From the NCBI RefSeq assembly GCF_015767265.1, contig NZ_JADPIB010000003.1, positions 62,001-126,000 on the forward strand: a stretch of DNA of 64,000 nucleotides, written 5' to 3'. The stretch comes from Aureivirga marina. Its GTDB lineage: Bacteria; Bacteroidota; Bacteroidia; Flavobacteriales; Flavobacteriaceae. The notes beneath the pieces were generated by a model. The model saw only the letters and a program-made list of their open reading frames with translations, was not told the origin of the DNA and searched no databases. Numbering within the stretch: the first letter of the stretch is position 1; each line of letters begins with the position of its first letter. Shown piece by piece: positions 53,421 through 61,991 of this stretch. A program made the translations under genes and the position numbers.

Positions 53421-54323
53421 TTAGAAATAACCTTGTTGCTTTCTGCTTTCCATCGCAGCCTCTGAACGTTTGTCGTCAATTCTAGCTCCCCTTTCTGATA
53501 TTGTAGAACTTCTAATTTCAGCAACAACTTCTGAAATTGTAGAAGCAAAAGAACTTACAGCAGCCGTACAACTCATATCACCGACAGTTCTAAAACGAAC
53601 GGTTCTAGTAGAAACTTCTTCATCTTCTTCTCGGTGTACAAACTCTGAAGCAGACCAAATCATTCCATCTCGTAAGAAAGTATCTCTTTTATGAGAAAAA
53701 TAAATAGAAGGAATTTCTAAATTTTCTCTTTCAATATAACTCCAAACGTCTAATTCTGTCCAGTTTGAAATTGGAAAAACTCGTACATTTTGTCCATGTT
53801 CAATATCTCCATTTAACATGTCAAAAAGTTCTGGACGTTGGTTTTTTTCATCCCACTGCCCGAAATCATCACGTACAGAGAAAATACGTTCTTTCGCTCT
53901 TGCTTTTTCTTCGTCTCTTCTTGCACCTCCAATGCATGCATCGAATTTAAATTCTTCAATGGCATCTAAAAGTGTAGTCGTTTGTAATGTATTTCTACTT
54001 GAATATTTTCCTGTTTCTTCTTTCACTTTTCCTTGATCAATAGAATCTTGAACATGGCGAACAATTAGCGTTAAACCTAATTCTTCTACCAATTGATCTC
54101 TAAATTTAATTGTTTCAGGAAAGTTATGTCCAGTATCAATATGTAATAAAGGGAAAGGAATTTTAGCAGGATAAAATGCTTTTTGTGCTAATCTTACTAA
54201 AGTGATTGAATCTTTTCCTCCTGAAAATAATAAAACTGGATTTTCAAACTGTGCAGCTACTTCTCGCATGATGAAAATAGCTTCACTTTCCAACGGATTA
54301 ATATGTGATGTATCGTTATTCAT
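53421..54323 (-). CDS. cysD: Sulfate adenylyltransferase, small subunit
   Basis: 300 residues, the catalytic ATP sulfurylase subunit. The PP-loop is VLLFSGGKDSITLVRLAQKAF; also HIDTGHNFPETIKFRD, ACIGGARRDEEKARAKERIFS and the conserved ending EAAMESRKQQGYF. ATG start, 6 bases after cysH. Part of the operon DUF2061-cysH-cysD-cysN. Confidence 0.97.
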   Translation of the reverse strand: MNNDTSHINPLESEAIFIMREVAAQFENPVLLFSGGKDSITLVRLAQKAFYPAKIPFPLLHIDTGHNFPETIKFRDQLVEELGLTLIVRHVQDSIDQGKVKEETGKYSSRNTLQTTTLLDAIEEFKFDACIGGARRDEEKARAKERIFSVRDDFGQWDEKNQRPELFDMLNGDIEHGQNVRVFPISNWTELDVWSYIERENLEIPSIYFSHKRDTFLRDGMIWSASEFVHREEDEEVSTRTVRFRTVGDMSCTAAVSSFASTISEVVAEIRSSTISERGARIDDKRSEAAMESRKQQGYF

Positions 54324-54329
54324 TTTTTC

Positions 54330-55007
54330 TTAATTATGTAAACCACACTCTCTATTTTCTAAAACTTTTGTTGGGTCGAAATATTTAAATTCGTTTGGTA
54401 AGTTATGTTCTTCTAAATAAATGTCTAATTCTTCATCTGACCAAAAGTAGAAAGGACTTACCTTTAAAATTCTATCTTTACTAAAACTAAAAATCCCAAT
54501 ATTATCTCTAAAAGCAGTTTGTCCTTTTCTTAAATTCGTAAACCAAACATCAGGTTGATGCTCAGACATTGCTCTTTTAAAAGGTTCTAGTTTTACTTGT
54601 TCTGTGAAAATTGTGTGTTTAGGGTCATTTACATCAGGAATTCCCATTACAACATCTCTGTGAGCAGCAGTTTGTCTTGGAACGTATAATTGAATGTTTA
54701 ATTCTAACTTTTCAATTATTTCCTCTGCATGTTGATATGTGTTTGGAGTATTATATCCTGTGTCACACCAAATAGTTTTGATGTTTTTATCTTCCGTAGC
54801 TACTAAGTTTAAAATTGCAGCTTCATAAGGACGGAAATTTGTAGTTATTACAGGATTTTTAGCTAAGGATAAAATCCATTTTACAATTTCTGATGGATGT
54901 TTATCTTTGAATTCCTCGTTGTATTTATTTAAAACTTCCTGACTTTCTCTCATGGAAGCAATATTATTTTTTTCTGTTGTCATAAAAGGTTCTTTTATTT
55001 TCCCCAT
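54330..55007 (-). CDS. cysH: Phosphoadenosine/adenosine phosphosulfate reductase, cluster-less
   Basis: 225 residues; reduces activated sulfate to sulfite with thioredoxin. PP-loop-like start PVITTNFRPYEAAILNLVA, then IKTIWCDTGYNTPNTYQHAEE, and the C-terminal catalytic motif ENRECGLHN. The [4Fe-4S]-binding Cys pairs (CC ... CXXC) typical of APS reductases are absent: only two cysteines are present. By the classical rule that makes it a PAPS reductase. Its ATG lies inside the DUF2061 gene (13-base overlap); a start at MTTEKNNIASMRE (54983) is an alternative. Confidence 0.88.
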   Translation of the reverse strand: MGKIKEPFMTTEKNNIASMRESQEVLNKYNEEFKDKHPSEIVKWILSLAKNPVITTNFRPYEAAILNLVATEDKNIKTIWCDTGYNTPNTYQHAEEIIEKLELNIQLYVPRQTAAHRDVVMGIPDVNDPKHTIFTEQVKLEPFKRAMSEHQPDVWFTNLRKGQTAFRDNIGIFSFSKDRILKVSPFYFWSDEELDIYLEEHNLPNEFKYFDPTKVLENRECGLHN

Positions 55008-55243
55008 TTTATTTTATTCCAAATTCGTTCGTGAAAAAAATATAGTGTCATTTTTGTCACCAACTCTATCAAACCTATTGAAAAAGCTAAGGATAATGTT
55101 CCAGTAACTAACCAAGAAATAAAAATTGTATCAACGGTTCCTACAATACGCCAACTAATTGTTTTGACTAAACTTCTTGAAAGTTTCTCTTCAGAATCTG
55201 CTTGTTTTTTTTGTTTTAGGCTAAATAGTTTCTCTATAAACAT
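54995..55243 (-). CDS. DUF2061 membrane protein
   Basis: 82 residues, two spans: TISWRIVGTVDTIFISWLVTG and LSLAFSIGLIELVTKMTLYFFHERIW, the DUF2061 family pattern, which is frequently linked to cysteine biosynthesis genes. Role unknown. First gene of the sulfate operon. ATG start, 13-base overlap with cysH. Confidence 0.87.
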   Translation of the reverse strand: MFIEKLFSLKQKKQADSEEKLSRSLVKTISWRIVGTVDTIFISWLVTGTLSLAFSIGLIELVTKMTLYFFHERIWNKIKWGK

Positions 55244-55248
55244 ATTAC

Positions 55249-55282
55249 CCTATCGGTTTACTAGGTTAATAATGCAAACCTA
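55249..55282 (-). promoter_or_regulatory. cys operon promoter with dyad operator
   Basis: On the minus strand the -7 element TAGGTTTG (55275-55282) is an exact TAnnTTTG match. Downstream of it, just before the first ATG, lies an imperfect dyad CCTAGTAAACCGATAGG (55249-55265), placed where a repressor would block transcription. An Rrf2/CymR-type regulator is a possible binder, by analogy only. Confidence 0.5.
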
Positions 55283-55894
55283 TAAAAAATATTTTAGTTA
55301 AGAACTGATTTATATCCGATTTTTTATGAAAAATATTTTTATAGAGGATTTTTAAAGAAGAAAAATTAGAAATAATGTTAGAAAAATTAGAATGCTAAAA
55401 TTCTGATTTACAGTGTTTATAACTTGTGTTTGTTGGAAAATGATTTTTTCCTATTTATGAATGTTAAAAACTTACAAGATTTCGTTTTTTTATTATTTTT
55501 TTAACAATTCAATGAAAAAATAAAATGAACAAGGATCAAGAATTAATCAGACTTTATTTTAAATATGACAGAAATTATTCTATAATTTTCTGATCAAGAC
55601 AAAAAAGCAATGAAATAAGAGATATGGTAAAAACAAAAAGAACAGTTTTTATTTCTAAATATATTTTTGAAAGAAAAAGTAATTTAAATTATCATTCAGC
55701 ATATAAAAATCAACTTGTTTTAAAATTTAAAATTAATGTTTTCGAAAGAGTTTAGGTAAAGATTTCATTCATTTAGAAGAATTTTTAGAATAAAAATGTA
55801 ATTATTTTTTTAAAATTTGTCACAAAAACGAAATAGAGTAGTCATTACCTTTAAAGTATAAATATTGCTTAATCCAAACTTAAATCACAAACGA
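55283..55894. other. Long intergenic region, about 610 bases
   Basis: Between the divergent cys operon and the S41 gene. Very A+T-rich. It contains two short frames (22 codons from 55524, 43 codons from 55624) without recognisable sequence. No RNA motif recognised. It may hold decayed gene remnants or a small RNA, neither of which I can support. Confidence 0.4.
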
Positions 55895-57265
55895 ATGAAA
55901 AAACTACTTGTATTTAGTATCGCTCTTTTTTGTATGCAATTATTTGCACAGGAAATTCCAAATAAATTATCAAAAGCAGAAAAAGTTTTTGGTTTGTCAA
56001 AATTCTGGCAAGAAGTTAATTATAATTTTATCTATTTAAATGATATTGACCGAGAAGAATGGGATAAATTATATCAAAAAATGATTGTAGATGTTCAAGA
56101 AACAAAAAATGATTATGAATATTATAAATTATTGACAAAATTCTGTGCCTTTCTAAAAGATGGACATACAAATGTATATTATCCAAAAGAAATAGGAGAC
56201 TTAATGTATACAACTTATTTTGGAGACTATCGATTCTATGTTGAAAATATTCAAAATAGAGCAATTATTACGCGAGTAAATGAAAGCAAATTAGAAGAAT
56301 TGCCAATTGGAACAGAAATTTTAAAAGTAAATGGAATTTCGACACAGGAACATTTAGATAAAAACATAAAACCATATATGAGTTCTTCAACGGATTATGG
56401 TTTACAAGATATTTCAACGCTTTATATGTTAAAAGGTTTTGTAGGAACTAGCTATGATTTGGAAATTAAATTACCAAATGGAACGATTAAAAATCTAAAA
56501 GTTACTCATGCTGATGTAAAAGAAGAAAAAATTGTTCCTCCTTTTAATCAAAAATTGTTAGAATTTAAATGGTTAAAAAAGAAAACTGCTTATGTTGCTT
56601 TGAACTCGTTTAATGATCCAAAAATTATAGAAGAATTTAAAGCAATTTTACCTGAACTTAAAAAAGCTAAAAAATTAATTATTGACACTAGAGAAAATGG
56701 AGGAGGAAATTCTGATACAGGTTTAGAAATTCTAAAATATTTATCAAATGATACAGAGTTTTTAGGTTCTAAAACAAGAACTAGAAAACATATTGCTTCA
56801 TATAAAGCGTGGGGAATGTGGACTAAGCCAAAAGATACAGTGAATAATGAGAGAAAGAAAGATTGGTTTTTAGCTGCAAATGATAATTTAATGCATGACA
56901 TGGGAACAATGCAAGGAGTTTCTAGTTCAGAAATTAAAACAAGAGTTGTTGTTCCAACTGTAGTTTTAATTGGTCATAGTACAGCTTCAGCAGCAGAAGA
57001 TTTTTTAATTTATGCAGATACACAAAAGCATTTCACAAAAATTGGAGCTCCAACAAATGGAAGTACGGGACAACCTTTATTTATGGATTTACCAGGAGGA
57101 GGAAAAGCGAGAGTTTGTACAAAAGAAGATACATATCCTGATGGAAGAAAATTTGTTGGTGTAGGAATTCAACCAGATATTGTTGTAGAAACAACAGTGG
57201 AAAGTTTTATTAATAATGAAGATCCTGTTTTAGATTTTGCAGTAAAATATTTGAAGAAAAAATAA
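55895..57265 (+). CDS. S41-family peptidase, secreted
   Basis: 456 residues from the ATG at 55895; the frame extends to a TTG 30 bases upstream. Signal peptide MKKLLVFSIALFCMQLFAQ. The fold is the same as the peptidase at 36602 (YNFIYLNDIDREEWDKLYQKM, then KKLIIDTRENGGGNSDTGLE, catalytic STASAAEDFLIYAD and GAPTNGSTGQPLFM ... GIQPDIVVET). The Lys of the SK dyad is not obvious: NGSTGQ replaces the usual GK segment, so activity is less certain. No lipobox. Substrate unknown. Confidence 0.85.
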   Translation: MKKLLVFSIALFCMQLFAQEIPNKLSKAEKVFGLSKFWQEVNYNFIYLNDIDREEWDKLYQKMIVDVQETKNDYEYYKLLTKFCAFLKDGHTNVYYPKEIGDLMYTTYFGDYRFYVENIQNRAIITRVNESKLEELPIGTEILKVNGISTQEHLDKNIKPYMSSSTDYGLQDISTLYMLKGFVGTSYDLEIKLPNGTIKNLKVTHADVKEEKIVPPFNQKLLEFKWLKKKTAYVALNSFNDPKIIEEFKAILPELKKAKKLIIDTRENGGGNSDTGLEILKYLSNDTEFLGSKTRTRKHIASYKAWGMWTKPKDTVNNERKKDWFLAANDNLMHDMGTMQGVSSSEIKTRVVVPTVVLIGHSTASAAEDFLIYADTQKHFTKIGAPTNGSTGQPLFMDLPGGGKARVCTKEDTYPDGRKFVGVGIQPDIVVETTVESFINNEDPVLDFAVKYLKKK

Positions 57266-57273
57266 ATAATAGA

Positions 57274-57312
57274 AAGAAGTCCAACTAAATAGTTGGACTT
57301 TCTTCCTTTTTT
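57274..57312 (+). terminator. Terminator after the S41 gene
   Basis: AAGTCCAACTA / TAGTTGGACTT stem followed by a T-rich tract. Confidence 0.85.
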
Positions 57313-57366
57313 ATAAAAATATAACCGTATAACATCCTTAATTTATACTTTTTTGAAAGAAAGATT

Positions 57367-58566
57367 TTATAAATTGTTATGTAGCCAATTCATTCTATCT
57401 AAAAACCAATCTTCCAAATAAGTCAATTCTTCTTCATAGGTGTCAAAAAACACATAATTTGGCCAAACATATGTTCCTAAAATTTCCCATGTTTCGAAAT
57501 TAGTTTCTCTTGATAACTCAATGTGTTTTGCTTGTTTTTTTAATTGATCTAAAAGTGCTTCTTTATTTTCATAAAAATATTCAAAACGATTTTTTACTTT
57601 TTGTTTGAATTCATCATTTTCAAATAATCGTTGATACCAAGCTGCATTTTTAATCCAAAATCCTTCCGGTTTTTCGTTTCCATTATAATTTACATTCCCA
57701 AAAGCAATATCAAAATCCCAAATTGGTCCCATCTTTAATTTTTCACCTGGAATTAAATTCATATAAACACTTGAATAAAAGATAGCATCATTATTTTTAG
57801 CAATTTCATTAATTAAATACCAATCTACAAAAGAATCAATATCAATAAATTCAGATAATTCTTCTAAAGATTTTTCTTCATCGCTAAATAAAGTAGCTTC
57901 AAAATTATTTAAATAATCTACAATAAAATTATACTCTTCACTATCTAAATCAAGCTTTGGTTCTTTAATATTAAAATAATAATTAGATTTAGAAGCTTGA
58001 AAATAAACATCATCAACATCAATTCTATTTAATTGATCTACTTCTAATAAATAACCATCATCTCCAATATTTACTCTATTTGAAGATTCTTCTACTTTTT
58101 GAGTTAATTGATAAACCCCAACATATTCATCATTAATTTCAACATCGACAAATTTACTTTCAGGAGTCCATTCCAAATTACTGATATAACCTAAGCTAAA
58201 AGCAAAATAATTTCTCAATAATGTTTTATCAGAATAATTTGCTAATAAAATCCATTTCTTATCATTAGGCATTTCTAAAATACCTTCTTTATCATCTAAC
58301 TTAATTTGATAAGGTTTTTTTGGAAGTGCCCAGGTAGAATTTCCTCTTCCTCTAATTTTAATTTCTTCAAAAACTTGATTTTCTAAAGTTAAAGTTCCTT
58401 TTATATAATCTTCTTTTGAATTTATAGGTTCTTCATTTTCAGTTTCTATGGAAAATAAAGGAAGAAAAGTAGGTTCTTCAACAATTATTGAATTAGAATC
58501 ATCTTCTTTACAACTTAGAGTTAATACAGAAAATAAAATAGCAATTTTTAAAAAATATTTTTTCAT
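57367..58566 (-). CDS. CotH-family protein kinase lipoprotein
   Basis: 399 residues. MKKYFLKIAILFSVLTLSCKEDDSN carries a lipobox (LTLSC). The CotH kinase domain has IRGRGNSTWALPKKPYQIKLDDK (ATP contacts and Lys), ILLANYSDKTLLRNYFAF, and MGPIWDFDIAFGNVNYNG with the metal-binding Asp. CotH kinases phosphorylate secreted proteins; a lipoprotein version in this lineage would act in the envelope. Substrate unknown. ATG start; single gene. Confidence 0.9.
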   Translation of the reverse strand: MKKYFLKIAILFSVLTLSCKEDDSNSIIVEEPTFLPLFSIETENEEPINSKEDYIKGTLTLENQVFEEIKIRGRGNSTWALPKKPYQIKLDDKEGILEMPNDKKWILLANYSDKTLLRNYFAFSLGYISNLEWTPESKFVDVEINDEYVGVYQLTQKVEESSNRVNIGDDGYLLEVDQLNRIDVDDVYFQASKSNYYFNIKEPKLDLDSEEYNFIVDYLNNFEATLFSDEEKSLEELSEFIDIDSFVDWYLINEIAKNNDAIFYSSVYMNLIPGEKLKMGPIWDFDIAFGNVNYNGNEKPEGFWIKNAAWYQRLFENDEFKQKVKNRFEYFYENKEALLDQLKKQAKHIELSRETNFETWEILGTYVWPNYVFFDTYEEELTYLEDWFLDRMNWLHNNL

Positions 58567-58637
58567 TATTATGTTTTGTTAATAAGCATACAAATCTAGC
58601 ATACTTTTATTTGTAAAGGTGAAATTTTAAAATATGT

Positions 58638-59438
58638 TTAACATTCCTCTTTTTTTGTGAAAATATAACCATAAATCATCCCTACAAAAATTGCCCCTCC
58701 AAGAATATTTCCTAGAGTAGTTGGAAGTAAATTCTTCCATAAAAATGTTCCAATTGAAATATCTGCTCCGTGTAACATCGCATTTGGAATAAAAAACATA
58801 TTTGCAATACTATGTTCAAATCCAAATGTTACAAAAGCCATAATTGGAAACCAAATTGCTAATACTTTACCAGAAGTATTTTTTGCTCCAAAAGCAGACC
58901 AAATTGCCAAACAAACCAGCCAATTTGCACCAACTCCTTTCCAAAATGTTTTCCAAAATGGATTGCTCGTTTTTGCAATTGCAATATTAATAGAACTTTC
59001 TAAATAGGGTTCTGAAGCTAGAATTCCTGTTAAATACACAAGGAAAAAAGCAATAAAAACAGAACCTATAAAATTCCCAACATATGAAACGGACCAAACT
59101 TTTAGCAAATTTTTAAAAGAGGATTTTTTCTGTAAAACTGGAATTGTCATAATAGTACAGTCACTTGTAAATAAATCCGCGCCGGCTAAAACCACCAATA
59201 TCAGACCGACTGGAAAAACTGCACCAAAAAGAAATTTTTGCAAACCTGGATTTTCAGCGCCAATTCCAATAGAGCCTCCACCAACAATAATTGCTAAAAT
59301 ACAACCAAAAGCAACAAATGCTCCACCTAAAATACTAAGTAAAATAAACTTGTTTAAACTAAATTTTTCTTTTTTAAGAGCGTTTGTATAAACTTCATTA
59401 ATTATTGGGTTTTCGTATATTTTTTGATCCGTCATCAT
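58638..59438 (-). CDS. Formate/nitrite transporter family (FNT) channel
   Basis: 266 residues from the first of two Met at 59438. The frame extends 69 bases upstream to a TTG, but the -7 element at 59461 lies within that part. Six membrane segments; signature FGFEHSIANMFFIPNAM (family pattern with His in the pore) and LVVLAGADLFTSDCTI. Transports formate, nitrite or hydrosulfide; the exact substrate cannot be told. Neighbouring sulfate genes are not close enough to argue hydrosulfide. Confidence 0.9.
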   Translation of the reverse strand: MMTDQKIYENPIINEVYTNALKKEKFSLNKFILLSILGGAFVAFGCILAIIVGGGSIGIGAENPGLQKFLFGAVFPVGLILVVLAGADLFTSDCTIMTIPVLQKKSSFKNLLKVWSVSYVGNFIGSVFIAFFLVYLTGILASEPYLESSINIAIAKTSNPFWKTFWKGVGANWLVCLAIWSAFGAKNTSGKVLAIWFPIMAFVTFGFEHSIANMFFIPNAMLHGADISIGTFLWKNLLPTTLGNILGGAIFVGMIYGYIFTKKEEC

Positions 59439-59460
59439 GTATCTTTTCCTATGAGAGCGG

Positions 59461-59468
59461 CAAATGTA
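59461..59468 (-). promoter_or_regulatory. -7 promoter element of the FNT gene
   Basis: Reads TACATTTG on the minus strand, an exact TAnnTTTG match 22 bases before the ATG at 59438. Confidence 0.6.
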
Positions 59469-59540
59469 ATTGATGAAAAAACAACTAAACATGATATTAA
59501 TCAGCAAAAAATTAGAAATGACTTTTATTTTAAAAAATTG

Positions 59541-59548
59541 TATTTTTG
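59541..59548 (+). promoter_or_regulatory. -7 promoter element of the MerR gene
   Basis: TATTTTTG, exact TAnnTTTG match. It overlaps the upstream TTG (59546), which therefore cannot be the start. The following bases TTTGTTTAAA resemble a half of the crtI inverted repeat. Confidence 0.6.
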
Positions 59549-59566
59549 TTTAAAAATAATAAAGAT

Positions 59567-60466
59567 TTGTCAAACATAATTAAAACAGAGTTTACCATAA
59601 AAGATTTAGAAAATCTTTCAGGGATTAAAGCACACACAATTCGAATTTGGGAAAAAAGATATGAACTACTTTCTCCAAATAGAACTTCAGGAAATATTCG
59701 TTATTACGATGTATACAATTTTCAAAAATTATTAAATATTGTTTTACTTTATGAAAATGGATATAAGATTTCTAAGATTGCAAAATTAGAAAATGAAGAA
59801 CTTTTTTTAAAGGCAAAAGAAGTTGCAAGTAAAGAAGCAAAAAATTCAGAAGCCATTAATTTATTCAAGATTTCAATGCTTCAATTTGATGCTTTTCTAT
59901 TTCATAAAACATATAATGAATTACTTGTAAATAAAACATTTACAGAAGTTTTTTCTGAAGTTTTTATTCCTTTATTAAATGAAATTGGAATGCTTTGGCA
60001 AACAAATACTTTAACTCCAGCACAGGAACATTTTATCTCAAATTTGATTGCGCAGAAAATTCAAATTAATATAGATAAACTACAATTAAACCCAAGAAAT
60101 CCAAACAAACCTGTTTATGTTTTATTCTTGCCAGAAAATGAGATTCATGAACTTGGAATTCTATATTTACAATATGAATTATTGCTTAGAAATTGTGAAG
60201 TGATCTATCTTGGAAGGAATGTTCCATTAGATAATTTAAAAACACTTTTTTCTTCTTTTGAAAAAATAATTTTTATCACTAACTTCATAATAACCCCTTC
60301 CAAAAAGCAATTACAAGAGTTTATCAAGCAAATATCTGACTATATTAAAGATACAAAACATGAATTTTGGTTAGTAAATAGAAATATTTTAGAATTTAAT
60401 TTTAATACTCAAAATATTGATATTCAATTTTTTAAGTCTTTAAAAAATATATTAACTAAAATTTAA
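59567..60466 (+). CDS. MerR-family regulator with B12-binding-type sensor (CarH/LitR-like)
   Basis: 299 residues from the TTG at 59567 (SNIIKTEFTIKDLENLSGIK). The DNA-binding domain is FTIKDLENLSGIKAHTIRIWEKRYELLSPNRTSGNIRYY. The sensor part has the helix-bundle motif W-x9-EH (Trp144, Glu154-His155, in GMLWQTNTLTPAQEHFISNL) and a B12-domain motif ENEIHELG with His194. These are the hallmarks of adenosylcobalamin-dependent light-sensing repressors of carotenoid genes. It lies 52 bases upstream of crtI in the same direction, which supports control of the crt operon. Light or B12 dependence is inferred from family. Confidence 0.87.
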   Translation: MSNIIKTEFTIKDLENLSGIKAHTIRIWEKRYELLSPNRTSGNIRYYDVYNFQKLLNIVLLYENGYKISKIAKLENEELFLKAKEVASKEAKNSEAINLFKISMLQFDAFLFHKTYNELLVNKTFTEVFSEVFIPLLNEIGMLWQTNTLTPAQEHFISNLIAQKIQINIDKLQLNPRNPNKPVYVLFLPENEIHELGILYLQYELLLRNCEVIYLGRNVPLDNLKTLFSSFEKIIFITNFIITPSKKQLQEFIKQISDYIKDTKHEFWLVNRNILEFNFNTQNIDIQFFKSLKNILTKI

Positions 60467-60483
60467 ATAATTTTCCTTCTTTG

Positions 60484-60519
60484 TTTTGTTTAACTTTTTT
60501 GTAGTTTTGTTAAACAAAA
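60484..60519 (+). promoter_or_regulatory. crtI promoter with inverted repeat operator
   Basis: TTTTGTTTAAC (60484-60494) and GTTAAACAAAA (60509-60519) form a perfect 11-base inverted repeat with 14 bases between. The -7 element TAGTTTTG (60502-60509) lies in the gap and touches the right arm, and a TTG 18 bases upstream of it fits the -33. The right arm ends at the first base of the crtI ATG. Confidence 0.7.
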
Positions 60520-61991
60520 TGAAAAGAAAGATATACATATTAGGTTCGGGTTTTTCTTCTTTAGCTGCTTCGTGTTATTTGGCTAAAGCAGGATTTGATG
60601 TTCATATTTTAGAGAAAAACAACACATTAGGTGGAAGAGCTAGACAATTGAAAAAAGATGGATTTACTTTTGACATGGGACCAACTTGGTATTGGATGCC
60701 AGATGTGTTTGAAAGATTTTTTTCTGATTTTAATGTGAAACCATCGGATTTTTATTCTTTAGAGAAATTAAACCCAGGTTATCAAGTCTATTTTGATAAA
60801 GAAGATTCGTGCTCAATTTCTGCTAACTTGGAGGAGATTTATGATTTTTTTGAAACAGAAGAAAAAGGAAGTTCAAAATATCTAAAAGACTTTATTCAAG
60901 AAGCAAAACGAAATTATGATACTGCAATAAAAGATTTAGTTTACAAACCTGGAATTTCTCCGTTAGAATTGGTTAATACGAAAACAATTCCCCAAGTCAC
61001 ACAATTTTTTTCTACAATTAGAAAACGAGTTCGAAAGAATATTAAAAGTGAAAAATTACTTCAAATTTTAGAGTTTCCAGTTTTATTTCTTGGAGCAAAA
61101 CCAAGTAATACTCCAGCTTTTTACAGCTTTATGAATTATGCTGATTTTGGTTTAGGAACTTGGCATCCGAAAGGAGGTATGTTTGAAGTAATTAATGGAA
61201 TGATTTCTTTAGCAGAAAGTTTTGGTGTAAAGTTTCATGCAAATTCTGAAGTTTCGCAAATTCTTGTAGATAATTCTAAAAATGTGGTTGGAATTAAAGT
61301 AAATGACGAAATTTTAAAAACAAATCTTGTTTTAAGTGGAGCTGATTATCATCATACAGAAACTTTATTAGAATCAAAATTCCGTCAATATTCAGAAAAA
61401 TATTGGGCAAATAGAATTTTTGCGCCTTCTTCCTTACTTTTTTATGTTGGTTTTGATAAAAAATTAGAAAATGTTTCACATCACACCTTATTTTTTGATG
61501 CTAATTTTGATCAACATGCGGAAACAATTTATGATAATCCATCTTGGCCAAAGAATCCTCTTTTTTATGCAAGTTTTCCAAGTATAACAGAAGATGCTTT
61601 TGCTCCAAAAGGCATGGAAGCAGGGACATTTTTAATTCCTTTAGCACCAGGAATTGAAGATTCGGAAGAGCTAAGAGAAAAATATTTTAATATTATTTTA
61701 TTAAGATTAGAAAAAAGAACAAATCAAAAACTACGAAATCATATTATTTTCAAAGAAAGTTTTTGTGTAAACGACTTTATAAAAGATTACAATTCTTATA
61801 AAGGAAATGCTTATGGACTGGCAAATATCTTGACGCAAACAGCTTTTTTACGTCCAAAAATTAAAAGTAAAAAGGTGAATGGTTTGTTTTTTACTGGACA
61901 ATTGACAGTTCCTGGTCCTGGAGTTCCCCCAGCATTAATTTCTGGGAAAATTGTTGCTGAATTAATTCAAAAGACGATAACTAAATTATGA
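60519..61991 (+). CDS. crtI: Phytoene desaturase
   Basis: FAD-dependent desaturase producing lycopene from phytoene by four steps. 490 residues from the ATG at 60519; the upstream part of the frame is promoter sequence. The N-terminal nucleotide site is YILGSGFSSLAASCYLAKAG with the third Gly replaced by Ser, followed by LEKNNTLGGRARQ. The C-terminal GLFFTGQLTVPGPGVPPALISGKIVAELI is the bacterial-type carotene desaturase signature. First gene of the crt operon; stop overlaps the crtB start by 4 bases. Confidence 0.95.
   Translation: MKRKIYILGSGFSSLAASCYLAKAGFDVHILEKNNTLGGRARQLKKDGFTFDMGPTWYWMPDVFERFFSDFNVKPSDFYSLEKLNPGYQVYFDKEDSCSISANLEEIYDFFETEEKGSSKYLKDFIQEAKRNYDTAIKDLVYKPGISPLELVNTKTIPQVTQFFSTIRKRVRKNIKSEKLLQILEFPVLFLGAKPSNTPAFYSFMNYADFGLGTWHPKGGMFEVINGMISLAESFGVKFHANSEVSQILVDNSKNVVGIKVNDEILKTNLVLSGADYHHTETLLESKFRQYSEKYWANRIFAPSSLLFYVGFDKKLENVSHHTLFFDANFDQHAETIYDNPSWPKNPLFYASFPSITEDAFAPKGMEAGTFLIPLAPGIEDSEELREKYFNIILLRLEKRTNQKLRNHIIFKESFCVNDFIKDYNSYKGNAYGLANILTQTAFLRPKIKSKKVNGLFFTGQLTVPGPGVPPALISGKIVAELIQKTITKL

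Noticed and set aside
55624-55755. 43-codon frame (MVKTKRTVFISKYIFERKSN...) in the long cys-S41 gap
   Set aside because: Lys/Asn-rich, no recognisable motif, no promoter element; looks like chance in A+T-rich DNA.
55244-55894. SAM or cobalamin riboswitch before the cys operon or the S41 gene
   Set aside because: I found no box or pairing typical of these; only a promoter and a protein-type dyad.
59439-59507. Longer N-terminus of the FNT protein (MLINIMFSCFFINYIC...)
   Set aside because: Contains the -7 promoter element; FNT proteins do not carry this extra segment.
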